Positions 33,716-42,392 are shown, numbered from the stretch's first letter. The stretch: DNA of 64,000 bases from JANMDS01 sp031430575 (GCA_031430575.1 JANPBT010000037.1:124001-188000), one strand, 5' to 3'. Translations and numbers: made by a program. Notes: generated by a model not told the origin, from the sequence alone.

Positions 33716-33721
33716 TTCTAC

Positions 33722-34300
33722 TTACGCCTCGATCCAAGGTGTAGCGTTGGCATAACCGGAAATGAAAGGTCGCGAGGTGCCATCGGCGTTAAAAATACTG
33801 CGCGCAATGCGCCCAATATCGCCGCCGTAAACGTGGATGCTAATCGATGCGCGGTCAACCAAACCGTTGCGCACAATATGCACATCGCCAATCGTTGGCG
33901 AGACTTTATCAACTGCACCGCGCAGCAATGCATGGCGGTGCGTTTCCTGCCACTGACCTTCTTCGCCGTAGGCATATTCCTCGCACTGCTCTTGCCCTTC
34001 TAGCACCCCAACCACGCCCCAAACGGTGTGATTGTGTATCGGCGTCGCCTGCCCTGGGCCCCACACAAAACTCGCTACGCTATAACGGGATTGCGGGTCA
34101 ATATAAAGCGCAAAAGACTGATAACCGTCGTCTCGCACCGCTTTCATCTCAATCGGACACCACGCGCCATCAGCGAGTAACGGCGCGAGCGCAGATTCCA
34201 CCTGGTTAAGTAGCGCGGCTTCATCGGCTTGGCGGGCGAGCGCCTCATCCATCGCAATGAGAAAATCAGCGAACGGACCGCGCAGGTGAGGGCGTTTCAT
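33722..34300 (-). CDS. cysteine dioxygenase-family protein
   Basis: A 192-aa cupin. The iron ligands appear as H-N-H in TPIHNHTVWGVVGVLEG and the third His in ISIHVYGGDIG. This is the bacterial cysteine (or mercaptopropionate) dioxygenase type, which adds oxygen to a thiol. ATG 34300 fits better than GTG 34318. It lies 6 bases upstream of the MOSC gene, so both probably belong to one sulfur-related transcription unit. Confidence 0.82.
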   Translation of the reverse strand: MKRPHLRGPFADFLIAMDEALARQADEAALLNQVESALAPLLADGAWCPIEMKAVRDDGYQSFALYIDPQSRYSVASFVWGPGQATPIHNHTVWGVVGVLEGQEQCEEYAYGEEGQWQETHRHALLRGAVDKVSPTIGDVHIVRNGLVDRASISIHVYGGDIGRIARSIFNADGTSRPFISGYANATPWIEA

Positions 34301-34363
34301 GGTGACGACTTCGCACACGTAAAATTGTGCCGCTGGTCGGGCTTAAAAATAGGAGCAACACCG

Positions 34364-34483
34364 ATGTGGGTACTCGCATTAGAAGCAGGCGTCGCACTTG
34401 GGCTCTTGGTGTTCATCATTTGGTGGACGATGGGCAGCGCGCGTAAGAAAGATATAGAGCGTGAGCAGTCGCGCAAAGACTAA
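34364..34483 (+). CDS. small single-helix membrane protein (39 aa)
   Basis: ATG 34364 is preceded at ideal distance by AGGAG (34351-34355). The protein reads MWVLALEAGVALGLLVFIIW followed by a strongly charged tail (ARKKDIEREQSRKD): one membrane helix and a cytoplasmic charged end. It converges with apaG, sharing its last four bases. No family recognised. Confidence 0.6.
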   Translation: MWVLALEAGVALGLLVFIIWWTMGSARKKDIEREQSRKD

Positions 34484-34857
34484 TGCAACGTGCGCGGGGT
34501 CGAGAGCGTGAAGCGCGGGATCGGCGCTTCAAATTGGGTGCCATCCTGCGCCAGCATTTGGTAGCTACCGTGCATCGTCCCGACTTCGGTGGAGAGTTGC
34601 GAGCCGCTTTGGTACTCAAACGATTGCCCCGGCGCCAAAATTGGCTGCTCTCCGATGACCCCTTCACCGTTGACTTCATGAGTATCCCCATCGCCGTCAG
34701 TAATGACCCAGTGGCGGCTGATCAACTGGGCAGTGACCGTCCCCGTATTGCGAATCTCGATGGTGTAGCCAAACACAAATTGCTTCTTTCCCGGATCAGA
34801 GTGATCGGGCAGATACTGGGCTTTTGGCTTAACCGTAATTTCATACTTTTCAGGCAT
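34480..34857 (-). CDS. apaG: Co2+/Mg2+ efflux protein ApaG
   Basis: A 125-aa fibronectin-like single-domain protein with FGYTIEIRNTG, SRHWVITDGDG and the Gly-rich GEQPILAPGQSFEYQSG, all typical of ApaG. Named for magnesium/cobalt phenotypes, the family is structurally a protein-binding fold. It is divergent from rpe, a common arrangement in betaproteobacteria. Confidence 0.93.
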   Translation of the reverse strand: MPEKYEITVKPKAQYLPDHSDPGKKQFVFGYTIEIRNTGTVTAQLISRHWVITDGDGDTHEVNGEGVIGEQPILAPGQSFEYQSGSQLSTEVGTMHGSYQMLAQDGTQFEAPIPRFTLSTPRTLH

Positions 34858-34871
34858 GGTGTAATTTTGGC

Positions 34872-35546
34872 ATGACTACTCAAAAATGTTTAATCGCTCC
34901 GAGCCTATTGTCTGCGGATTTCGCACGGCTTGGCGAAGAAGTACGCGATGTGATCGCCGCCGGTGCGGACGTGATCCACTTCGACGTGATGGATAACCAT
35001 TACGTTCCTAATCTCACGATTGGGCCGATGGTATGCGCAGCCATTAAGCCTCATGTTGGTGCAACACCGATTGACGTTCATCTGATGGTCAAGCCTGTAG
35101 ATGCCATCATCCCGCAATTTGCCAAAGCGGGAGCGGACTACATTTCGTTTCACCCCGAGGCAAGCGAGCATATCGATCGCACCATTGCGCTCATCCGGGA
35201 GTGCGGCGCAAGGCCAGGGTTGGTGTTTAATCCAGGCACGCCGCTGCACTTTCTCGATTACACCCTGGAGAAGATTGATCTCGTGCTCATCATGAGTGTC
35301 AATCCGGGCTTCGGCGGCCAATCCTTTATCCCATCCGTCTTACCCAAGATTGCTGAAGTGCGCCGGCGCATCAATGCGACTGGGCGCAACATCCGCCTAG
35401 AAGTCGATGGCGGCATCAAAGCCGATAATATTGCCGAAGTCGCCCGCGCCGGTGCCGATATGTTCGTTGCGGGTTCTGCAATTTTTGGCGGCGGTGAGTA
35501 CGCTAAGAAGATTGCAGCGTTGCGCACAGCAGTCGACCACGCATAA
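34872..35546 (+). CDS. rpe: ribulose-phosphate 3-epimerase
   Basis: A TIM-barrel pentose phosphate enzyme of 224 aa: IAPSLLSADFARLG, HFDVMDNHYVPNLTIGP, MSVNPGFGGQSF and LEVDGGIK carry the catalytic Asp and metal His. It is followed by gph after a single repeat copy (35573-35586). Confidence 0.96.
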   Translation: MTTQKCLIAPSLLSADFARLGEEVRDVIAAGADVIHFDVMDNHYVPNLTIGPMVCAAIKPHVGATPIDVHLMVKPVDAIIPQFAKAGADYISFHPEASEHIDRTIALIRECGARPGLVFNPGTPLHFLDYTLEKIDLVLIMSVNPGFGGQSFIPSVLPKIAEVRRRINATGRNIRLEVDGGIKADNIAEVARAGADMFVAGSAIFGGGEYAKKIAALRTAVDHA

Positions 35547-35572
35547 CCTAGATCACCGCCTATGCGATAAAT

Positions 35573-35586
35573 CTGCGCCGCAGGTA
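35573..35586 (+). repeat. single dispersed-repeat copy between rpe and gph
   Basis: An exact core within a full AAATCTGCGCCGCAGGTATT, 12 bases before the gph start. Lying in the gph leader, it could affect its translation initiation region. Confidence 0.9.
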
Positions 35587-35598
35587 TTTACGTTTTAA

Positions 35599-36288
35599 AT
35601 GAAGAACTTCATGATTTCACTTTCCGATATCCGCGCCATTGCCATCGATCTTGATGGCACGCTCCTGGATACCATCGGCGACCTTTCTGGCGCGGCGAAT
35701 CGCACGTTAGCTGCGATGGGCTTGCAAGAAATTCCGATTGAGCGCTTAAAGACTTTCGTTGGTAAAGGCAAAGCGATGCACGTACGCCGCTCGCTCGCGG
35801 CTTCGCTTGGGCGGGAGGCGACCGACGTTGAAATAGTCCGCGCCATTGCGATTTACGAGCGTGAATATTTCGCCCATATCGACGACACAACGCGGCCTTA
35901 CCCGGGCGTTATCGAAGGCATCGCAGCATTGCGCGCGCAGGGTTTTCCGCTGGCATGCGTAACCAATAAAGCCCGCGCGTTTACGCTGAAATTGCTTGAG
36001 CGGCAGCAGATGCTGTCAGATTTTGAGCTTGTTGTTGCCGGCGACGATTTAGCGCGCAGCAAGCCTGATCCATTGATGATTACCCATACCGCGCAAACCT
36101 TCAACATACCTGCGGCGCAGTTATTGATGATTGGCGACTCAGGTAACGATGCAGAAGCGGCGCGCGCTGCTGGTGCGCCCGTCGTTTTGATGTCTTACGG
36201 CTATACAGAAGGCACGCCAATTGCTGAAATCTCGTGTGATGGTATATTTAATTCCTTCGCGGAAATCGTTGAATTGCTCAAAAAATAA
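35599..36288 (+). CDS. gph: phosphoglycolate phosphatase
   Basis: A HAD hydrolase of 229 aa. Motif I is IDLDGTLLDT, motif II CVTNKA, motif III K-P-D-P and motif IV IGDSGNDAEAARAAG. It removes phosphoglycolate and is followed by trpE in many betaproteobacteria. A repeat copy (36107-36120) is read as I-P-A-A-Q-L right before the motif IV strand. ATG 35611 is an alternative start. Confidence 0.9.
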   Translation: MKNFMISLSDIRAIAIDLDGTLLDTIGDLSGAANRTLAAMGLQEIPIERLKTFVGKGKAMHVRRSLAASLGREATDVEIVRAIAIYEREYFAHIDDTTRPYPGVIEGIAALRAQGFPLACVTNKARAFTLKLLERQQMLSDFELVVAGDDLARSKPDPLMITHTAQTFNIPAAQLLMIGDSGNDAEAARAAGAPVVLMSYGYTEGTPIAEISCDGIFNSFAEIVELLKK

Positions 36289-36294
36289 GCAAAT

Positions 36295-36308
36295 CTGCGC
36301 CGCAGGTA
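36295..36308 (+). repeat. single dispersed-repeat copy between gph and the trp leader
   Basis: An exact core six bases after the gph stop, upstream of the Trp-rich leader peptide. It may mark the end of the rpe-gph unit, but it is unpaired and has no T run after it. Confidence 0.9.
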
Positions 36309-36328
36309 TTTAAGAAAAAATCACAAAA

Positions 36329-36385
36329 ATGCACCGTTTTGCTTGGGTTTGGGTTCAGGGTTATTGGCGTTTGTCCGCCAATTAA
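36329..36385 (+). CDS. trp operon leader peptide (18 aa)
   Basis: ATG 36329 opens an 18-codon frame M-H-R-F-A-W-V-W-V-Q-G-Y-W-R-L-S-A-N with three Trp codons, ending 70 bases before trpE. Such Trp-rich leaders stall ribosomes when tryptophan is scarce. The third Trp codon lies in a hairpin ATTGGCG (36363-36369) / CGCCAAT (36376-36382), as expected for ribosome-mediated attenuation. Confidence 0.75.
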   Translation: MHRFAWVWVQGYWRLSAN

Positions 36386-36417
36386 TTTCGTGCGCCCGTA
36401 GCGAGCCAGATCGCTAC
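36363..36417 (+). promoter_or_regulatory. putative trp attenuator hairpins
   Basis: Hairpin 1 is 36363-36382 (7-bp stem, contains a Trp codon). Hairpin 2 is GTAGCGA (36398-36404) / TCGCTAC (36411-36417). The second lacks a T run, so control may be translational or use a Rho-type step rather than a standard intrinsic terminator. Pairing alternatives need folding calculations. Confidence 0.5.
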
Positions 36418-36455
36418 TCCCTTGCTGTAAACGTTCAACCTTAAATGGTGCAATC

Positions 36456-37934
36456 ATGACTGAAACCGAATTCCTTACGCTTGCCGCGCAGGGCTACAAC
36501 CGCATACCGCTTACGCTTGAGACCCTCGCCGATCTCGATACCCCGCTCTCGCTTTACCTCAAGCTTGCTAACGCGCCGCATTCCTTTTTATTGGAATCAG
36601 TCGTCGGAGGCGAACGTTACGGCCGCTACTCTTTTATTGGGTTGCCGTGCGCTACGCGCATCGCCGTGCGTGGCAAGCGCATTACCGTGACTACGCCCAA
36701 CAATGAAGTGAAGCACGAAGTCTCAGACCCGCTCGCTTTCATCGCTGCCTACCAAGGGCAATTTAAGGTTGCCGCGATTCCCGGCATGCCGCGTTTTTGC
36801 GGCGGGCTCGCTGGTTATTTTGGCTACGAGACCATTCGTTACATTGAGCCTAAGCTCGCAGCCAAGCCCGAGAAATCAGATCCAATCAACGTGCCTGATA
36901 TTTTGATGATGCTCACCGACGAGCTCGCGGTGATGGACAATTTATCGGGCAAGATTACGTTGATTGTCTATGCCGACCCGTCGCGCCCAGATGCGTACGA
37001 GCGGGCTGCCATGCGGCTCACTGAATTGCGCGGGCGGTTGCGTCAGCCTGCAATCATTCCTTTGCAGCCAGCCACGCACGTGCAGCAAGCGTACTCGGTC
37101 ACGGGCGAGAAGAAATTCAAAGCCGATGTGGCGAAATGTAAAGAGTACATCGCGGCGGGCGATTGCATGCAAGTGTTGCCGTCGCAACGGATGGAAATGC
37201 CTTTCACCGAGCCGCCGATTTCGCTTTACCGAGCGCTGCGTACGCTCAATCCATCACCGTATATGTTCTTTTACAACTTTGAAGATTTTCATGTTGTTGG
37301 CGCGTCGCCTGAAATTTTAGTGCGACAAGAAGCGGGTACGATCACGGTGCGTCCGCTCGCAGGCACGCGCCCACGCGGGAAGACGCGCGAGGAAGATCAG
37401 GCAAATGAAAAAGAGCTGCTCGCTGATCCAAAAGAAATCGCTGAGCACGTGATGCTCATTGACCTTGGGCGCAACGACGTCGGTCGCGTTGCCGAAATCG
37501 GTAGCGTAAAGCTCACAGACAAAATGCAGGTGGAACGTTACTCCCATGTGATGCACATCGTATCCCACGTGGATGGGAAACTGAAAGCGGGACTCAACAA
37601 TATTGATGTGTTGCGCGCAACATTCCCCGCGGGCACGCTCTCGGGCGCACCCAAAATACGGGCGATGGAAATCATTGATGAATTAGAGCCGTTAAAGCGT
37701 GGTATTTACGGCGGTGCGGTCGGCTATCTGAGCTACCAAGGCGATATGGATTTAGCGATCGCGATCCGCACTGCGATCGTTAAAAACGGCATGCTCTATG
37801 CGCAAGCCGCGGCAGGGATCGTGCACGATTCGATCCCTGAAAATGAATGGCAAGAAACCCTCGCCAAAACGCGTGCGGTCATCCGCGCGGCAGAAATGGT
37901 TCAGAGAGGGCTTGACGATGAACGCAATCATTAA
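36456..37934 (+). CDS. trpE: anthranilate synthase component I
   Basis: TrpE converts chorismate to anthranilate with ammonia from TrpG. The 492-aa protein has the feedback-site region LLESVVGGERYGRYSF near the N-terminus and the catalytic RPLAGTRPRGKT, LIDLGRNDVGRV and TLSGAPKIRAM motifs. It holds no repeat copy. An unrelated aldolase gene separates it from trpG. Confidence 0.96.
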   Translation: MTETEFLTLAAQGYNRIPLTLETLADLDTPLSLYLKLANAPHSFLLESVVGGERYGRYSFIGLPCATRIAVRGKRITVTTPNNEVKHEVSDPLAFIAAYQGQFKVAAIPGMPRFCGGLAGYFGYETIRYIEPKLAAKPEKSDPINVPDILMMLTDELAVMDNLSGKITLIVYADPSRPDAYERAAMRLTELRGRLRQPAIIPLQPATHVQQAYSVTGEKKFKADVAKCKEYIAAGDCMQVLPSQRMEMPFTEPPISLYRALRTLNPSPYMFFYNFEDFHVVGASPEILVRQEAGTITVRPLAGTRPRGKTREEDQANEKELLADPKEIAEHVMLIDLGRNDVGRVAEIGSVKLTDKMQVERYSHVMHIVSHVDGKLKAGLNNIDVLRATFPAGTLSGAPKIRAMEIIDELEPLKRGIYGGAVGYLSYQGDMDLAIAIRTAIVKNGMLYAQAAAGIVHDSIPENEWQETLAKTRAVIRAAEMVQRGLDDERNH

Positions 37935-37943
37935 ATCGTGCCC

Positions 37944-37957
37944 TACCTGCGGCGCAG
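37944..37957 (-). repeat. single dispersed-repeat copy between trpE and ltaE
   Basis: An exact core in the 51-base gap after trpE, 28 bases before the threonine aldolase start. It is unpaired. Confidence 0.88.
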
Positions 37958-37985
37958 TTTTCGCCTTTTTGAGTGAGAATTCGCA

Positions 37986-39083
37986 ATGAACACGTTAATC
38001 GATCTGCGCTCCGATACCGTAACCCGCCCCAATGCCGCGATGCGCGCGGCGATGGCTGCCGCCGAAGTGGGCGATGACGTTTGGGGCGACGATCCGACCG
38101 TGATTAAGCTGCAATCGGTCGTTGCGGAACGGGCGGGCTTTGAAGCGGGGCTGTTTTTGCCCAGCGGTACCCAGAGCAATCTCGCCGCGCTGATGGCGCA
38201 TTGCGCCCGGGGCGATGAATATATCGTTGGCCAGCTCGCGCATACCTACAAATATGAAGCTGGCGGTGCAGCCGTGCTCGGCTCGATTCAGCCGCAACCG
38301 ATTGAAAATGCGCCCGATGGCTCGATTCCGCTCGAGAAAATTAAAGCTGCAATCAAACCCGTTGACGATCACTTTGCCCGCTCAAAATTACTTGCTTTAG
38401 AAAATACCATCGGCGGTAAAGTGTTGCCAGCAGCTTACGTGTTGGCGGCGCTGCAATTGGCGCGTGAGCATGGGCTGATTTCGCATTTAGACGGTGCGCG
38501 AATTTGCAACGCGGCAGTGGCCATGGACGTTTCGCTTAAAGTGGCATGCGCAGGGTTTGATAGCGTATCGATTTGCTTTAGCAAAGGCTTGGGTGCGCCG
38601 GTGGGCTCGGTGCTCGTGGGCTCGAAGGCAATGATCTTAGAGGCGCGGCGCTGGCGCAAGATGTTGGGCGGTGGCATGCGGCAAGCAGGCATTTTGGCCG
38701 CAGGCTGTTTGTATGCGCTCGACCATCAATTTGAGCGGCTTGCTGAAGATCATGCCAACGCTGAAGCGCTGGCGAACGGTTTGCGCGGTATCGATGCGTT
38801 GGGTAACGTGTCTCAAGCGACCAATATGGTGTTTGTCGATTTTGCGAGCACGCTACCTGCGGCGCAGATTGCCGCTTTATCTACCCATATCTACGCCGCA
38901 GGTATTCTCGCGCCAATCGCTCCGATGACGCGATTAGTCACGCATCTGGATGTCAGCCGCGCGGATTGCGTCCGTTTTGTTGAAGAGATCAAAAGCTTTT
39001 TTGCAGGACGCATTAACGCATCGTATGCAATCGCGCCAAAAGCAACGGGCTATGCCGCAACGGCGACAGGAGGCACGCAATGA
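37986..39083 (+). CDS. ltaE: L-threonine aldolase (low-specificity type)
   Basis: A PLP enzyme that splits threonine to glycine and acetaldehyde. DLRSDTVTRPNAAMR at the start, HLDGARICNA and CFSKGLGAPVGS (PLP Lys) are family marks. It has a repeat copy (38854-38867, L-P-A-A-Q-I) and a one-mismatch copy 24 bases on (38891-38904, Y-A-A-G-I) in the opposite orientation. Its placement between trpE and trpG, overlapping trpG by 4 bases, is unusual. Confidence 0.92.
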   Translation: MNTLIDLRSDTVTRPNAAMRAAMAAAEVGDDVWGDDPTVIKLQSVVAERAGFEAGLFLPSGTQSNLAALMAHCARGDEYIVGQLAHTYKYEAGGAAVLGSIQPQPIENAPDGSIPLEKIKAAIKPVDDHFARSKLLALENTIGGKVLPAAYVLAALQLAREHGLISHLDGARICNAAVAMDVSLKVACAGFDSVSICFSKGLGAPVGSVLVGSKAMILEARRWRKMLGGGMRQAGILAAGCLYALDHQFERLAEDHANAEALANGLRGIDALGNVSQATNMVFVDFASTLPAAQIAALSTHIYAAGILAPIAPMTRLVTHLDVSRADCVRFVEEIKSFFAGRINASYAIAPKATGYAATATGGTQ

Positions 39084-39649
39084 AAGTGTTCGTTCTCGAC
39101 AACTACGATTCATTCACCTACAACCTTGTGCAATATTTAGGCGAGTTAGGCGCGAGCGTGACGGTCAAGCGCAATGATGAAGTGAGCGTTGCCGATGTAA
39201 TGGCGGGCAAGCCCGATCGCATCTGCGTCTCGCCTGGGCCGTGTACGCCAGCAGAAGCGGGGATCGCGATTCCCCTCATTCAAGCGGCGGCGGGTAAAGT
39301 GCCGGTGCTTGGCGTGTGTCTTGGGCACCAAAGCATTGGTGCGGCATTTGGCGGAAAGATCGTGCGAGCGCAGCGCGTGATGCATGGCAAAACATCAACG
39401 CTCACGCACGACGGCACCAGCGTTTTCAAAGATATTCCGTCACCTTACACAATCATTCGCTATCACTCTTTAGTGATCGAAAAAACCAGCTGCCCGAAAG
39501 AGCTGATCCCCACCGCGCATAGCGAAGATGGCGAGATCATGGCGGTACGACACGCGACGCTGCCCATTCATGGCGTACAGTTTCACCCTGAATCCATTCT
39601 CTCCGAACATGGGCATGCATTGCTCAAAAACTTTTTGGAACTGAAGTAA
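39080..39649 (+). CDS. trpG: anthranilate synthase component II (glutamine amidotransferase)
   Basis: A class I amidotransferase of 189 aa: LDNYDSFTYNLVQYLGELG start, GVCLGHQSIG with the catalytic Cys, and GVQFHPESILSEHG with the His-Glu pair. It supplies ammonia to TrpE and may also serve folate synthesis. It overlaps its neighbours on both sides. Confidence 0.96.
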   Translation: MKVFVLDNYDSFTYNLVQYLGELGASVTVKRNDEVSVADVMAGKPDRICVSPGPCTPAEAGIAIPLIQAAAGKVPVLGVCLGHQSIGAAFGGKIVRAQRVMHGKTSTLTHDGTSVFKDIPSPYTIIRYHSLVIEKTSCPKELIPTAHSEDGEIMAVRHATLPIHGVQFHPESILSEHGHALLKNFLELK

Positions 39650-40689
39650 TGTCGATCACTCCGCAAGAAGCACTACAACGCACCATCGAGCATCGAGAAA
39701 TTTTCTTTGATGAAATGCTTTCGCTAATGCGCCAGATCATGGCGGGCGAAGTCTCGCCGTTGATGAGTGCGGCGATACTGACCGGCTTGCGTGTAAAGAA
39801 AGAAACGATTGGTGAAATCACGGCCGCCGCGCAAGTCATGCGTGAGCTGGCGACGAAAGTGATCGTACCTGCGGCGCAGTTAGACAGCTTGGTGGACGTT
39901 GTCGGCACCGGCGGTGATGGTTCGCATACGTTTAATATTTCGACAGCATCGATGTTTGTTGCGGCCGCCGCCGGCGCGAAAATTGCAAAGCACGGCAATC
40001 GCGGCGTATCGTCAAAATCAGGCGCGGCCGATGTGCTTGAGGCGTTAGGCGCAAATATCATGCTTTCTGCGCCGCAGGTATCGCAGTGCATTGCTGAGAC
40101 GGGGATCGGTTTTATGTTTGCCCCGAATCACCATACGGCAATGAAAAACGTCGCGCCCGTGCGTCGGGAAATGGGCGTGCGTACAATTTTTAATATCCTC
40201 GGACCGTTGACCAATCCGGCAGGCGCTCCGAATATTTTGATGGGCGTATTTCATCCTGATTTGGTCGGTATTCAGGTGCGTGTATTAGAGCGATTGGGTG
40301 CGAAGCATGCGCTCGTCGTCCACGGCAAAGATGGTCTCGATGAAATCTCGCTTGGCGCAGCAACGCTCGTTGGTGAATTAAAAGACGGCAAGATCCGTGA
40401 GTATGAAATTCACCCCGAGGATTTTGGTTTGGCGATGCAATCTAACCGTTCAATCAAAGTGGAAGACGCCGCTGAATCAAAATCGATGCTGCTCGAAGCG
40501 CTCAATAATAAATCGGGCGCAGCCCGCGAAATCGTTGCGCTAAACGCGGGCGCCGCGCTTTATGCCGCAAATCTTGCACAAGACATTGGTGATGGCATCG
40601 CGCGCGCACGGGAGGCGATTGCGAGCGGCGCAGCGCGCGCCAAGCTCGATCAGTTTGTCGGCGTGACCCAAGCGATGAAGGCGCAATGA
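39649..40689 (+). CDS. trpD: anthranilate phosphoribosyltransferase
   Basis: TrpD joins anthranilate to PRPP. Motifs are VGTGGDGSHTFNIST (PRPP loop), KHGNRGVSSKSGAAD and GPLTNPAGAPN. It contains two exact repeats, 39866-39879 (V-P-A-A-Q-L just before the PRPP loop) and 40067-40080 (S-A-P-Q-V). Length 346 aa. Its ATG shares a base with the trpG stop. Confidence 0.96.
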   Translation: MSITPQEALQRTIEHREIFFDEMLSLMRQIMAGEVSPLMSAAILTGLRVKKETIGEITAAAQVMRELATKVIVPAAQLDSLVDVVGTGGDGSHTFNISTASMFVAAAAGAKIAKHGNRGVSSKSGAADVLEALGANIMLSAPQVSQCIAETGIGFMFAPNHHTAMKNVAPVRREMGVRTIFNILGPLTNPAGAPNILMGVFHPDLVGIQVRVLERLGAKHALVVHGKDGLDEISLGAATLVGELKDGKIREYEIHPEDFGLAMQSNRSIKVEDAAESKSMLLEALNNKSGAAREIVALNAGAALYAANLAQDIGDGIARAREAIASGAARAKLDQFVGVTQAMKAQ

Positions 40690-40690
40690 G

Positions 40691-41035
40691 ATGATCGCGG
40701 TGATTTTCGAAGTGACTCCGAAGCAAGGCTGTCGCCAAACCTATCTTGATATGGCAGCGGCACTCAAGACGGAGCTTGAAAAAGTAGATGGACTCATTTC
40801 GATCGAGCGCTTCGAGAGTATTTACGCGCCCGGAAAACTACTCTCGCTCCAATTTTGGAAAGATGAAGCATCGCTGACCTGCTGGCGCAACGTGCAAGCC
40901 CATCGGGCAGCGCAAGAGTTGGGGCGCAGCGAATTATTTGAAAATTACTGTTTGCGCGTGGCCAATGTCGTGCGCGATTACGCGCATGATGCGCGCGAGC
41001 AAGCCCCGGCAGATAGCCGCGCAATACACGGATAA
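40691..41035 (+). CDS. ABM-type monooxygenase-like protein inside the trp cluster
   Basis: A 114-aa ferredoxin-like protein: MIAVIFEVTPKQGCRQTYLD, LISIERFESIY and LLSLQFWKDEASLTCWRN match the heme-degrading/ABM superfamily. It starts two bases after trpD and ends six before trpC, so it is co-transcribed with tryptophan genes. Function unknown; similar small genes are sometimes found in betaproteobacterial trp clusters. Confidence 0.75.
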   Translation: MIAVIFEVTPKQGCRQTYLDMAAALKTELEKVDGLISIERFESIYAPGKLLSLQFWKDEASLTCWRNVQAHRAAQELGRSELFENYCLRVANVVRDYAHDAREQAPADSRAIHG

Positions 41036-41040
41036 AACAC

Positions 41041-41832
41041 ATGAGCGACATTCTCAAAAAAATTCTGGCAACAAAAGTGGACGAAATTGCCCGTGCGAAG
41101 CAGGCAATACCTGCGGCGCAGATTCGGCACTTAGCGGAGCGCAACACGACCGATATACGCGATTTTGTAGGTGCGATTGAGCGCAAAATCGCGCGTGGTC
41201 AATCAGGTGTGATTGCAGAGGTTAAAAAAGCGAGCCCGAGCAAAGGCGTGATCCGGGAAAACTTTGATCCTGCAGCCATTGCAAAAAGTTACGAAGCGGG
41301 CGGAGCGGCGTGTTTGTCAGTATTAACAGATCGGGAATATTTTCAGGGTGCGCCAGAGTTTTTGATTGCCGCCCGCGCGGCGTGTGCGCTACCCGTGTTG
41401 CGCAAAGATTTCATGATCGAGGCGTATCAGATCGACGAGGCACGGGTAATGGGCGCCGATTGTATTTTGCTCATTGTTTCTGCGCTTGATCTGGCACAGC
41501 TCAGAGATTTAGAGGCGCACGCCCACGGGCTCGGCATGGCCGTGTTGGTCGAGGTGCACGATGCTGCAGAGCTCGCACTCGCGTTACAGTTAAATACATC
41601 GCTTCTTGGAATCAATAATCGCAATCTGCGCACCTTCGAAGTGAGCTTGCAAAATACAATTGACTTGCTCAGCAGCATCCCGCAAGGCAAACGGGTGGTG
41701 ACGGAAAGCGGCATTCTTTCTGCTGCCGATGTCGCGCGGATGCGGGAAGTCGATGTGCACGCGTTCCTCGTTGGCGAAACGTTCATGCGCGCACCGGAGC
41801 CCGGCGAAGCGTTGCGCGATTTATTCGCTTAG
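41041..41832 (+). CDS. trpC: indole-3-glycerol phosphate synthase
   Basis: A TIM-barrel enzyme of 263 aa that closes the indole ring. VIAEVKKASPSKGVIR, SVLTDREYFQG, VLRKDFMIEAYQI and LLGINNRNLRTFEV are its standard motifs. The repeat (41108-41121) encodes I-P-A-A-Q-I in the N-terminal helix segment, where homologues vary in length. It ends 12 bases inside the convergent next gene. Confidence 0.96.
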   Translation: MSDILKKILATKVDEIARAKQAIPAAQIRHLAERNTTDIRDFVGAIERKIARGQSGVIAEVKKASPSKGVIRENFDPAAIAKSYEAGGAACLSVLTDREYFQGAPEFLIAARAACALPVLRKDFMIEAYQIDEARVMGADCILLIVSALDLAQLRDLEAHAHGLGMAVLVEVHDAAELALALQLNTSLLGINNRNLRTFEVSLQNTIDLLSSIPQGKRVVTESGILSAADVARMREVDVHAFLVGETFMRAPEPGEALRDLFA

Positions 41833-42378
41833 ATCGAGAATTACCCGTACCTGCGGTGCAGAAAGTCGCAATGACTCTGCATGCCACTTCGCCCGCCCAC
41901 GCGTCGCGTCGCTCAGCATCATCACGCGTAAGGGCCAATCAGCGTCGTCAATAAAGTAGTGATTGATCCCCGCCGCGCCCTCGGGCGTTGAGTAGGCGAT
42001 TTTTTCGTTAACCAAAAAAATCTCGAATGATTTTTCGTCGGGCGCGGAAATTTCCAAGCGAATCTCACTTTCGGCGTGTGCCCAACCCTCGGCAACGGGC
42101 CCTGTGAGCCGCGGGGAAAAGCGGGCAAAAAATTCCATCCAAGATAAGGCTTCTTCGCGCTGCGCGTAAAGCTGCGCGGCATGCTCCTCTGGCTGATAGA
42201 GCGCGTGATATTCCTTAATCGCCGCTATGATTTGACGGTCGCTAGGGGCGGGTACCTGCGGCGCAGAAACGTGCATGGATTTGAGTGCTTTTTTACGCGC
42301 AAGTTGCCAATCGGTGAGCCCGCTTTCGATGATTACTGCGGCACACTGCTGCGCCCACTGGAGTTGTGCACGCTCCAT
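41821..42378 (-). CDS. conserved hypothetical protein
   Basis: A 185-aa protein I do not recognise. It looks soluble: helical N-terminal half (WAQQCAAVIIESGLTDWQLA; YHALYQPEEHAAQLYAQREE) and a strand-rich C-terminal half (EIRLEISAPDEKSFEIFLVN). It has two repeat-derived segments: S-A-P-Q-V from 42253-42266 and S-A-P-Q-V near the end from a one-mismatch copy (41848-41861). It lies between trpC and ponA, where betaproteobacteria often have such a gene. Confidence 0.65.
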   Translation of the reverse strand: MERAQLQWAQQCAAVIIESGLTDWQLARKKALKSMHVSAPQVPAPSDRQIIAAIKEYHALYQPEEHAAQLYAQREEALSWMEFFARFSPRLTGPVAEGWAHAESEIRLEISAPDEKSFEIFLVNEKIAYSTPEGAAGINHYFIDDADWPLRVMMLSDATRGRAKWHAESLRLSAPQVRVILDLSE

Positions 42379-42392
42379 TTGCGCCTCGGTGA

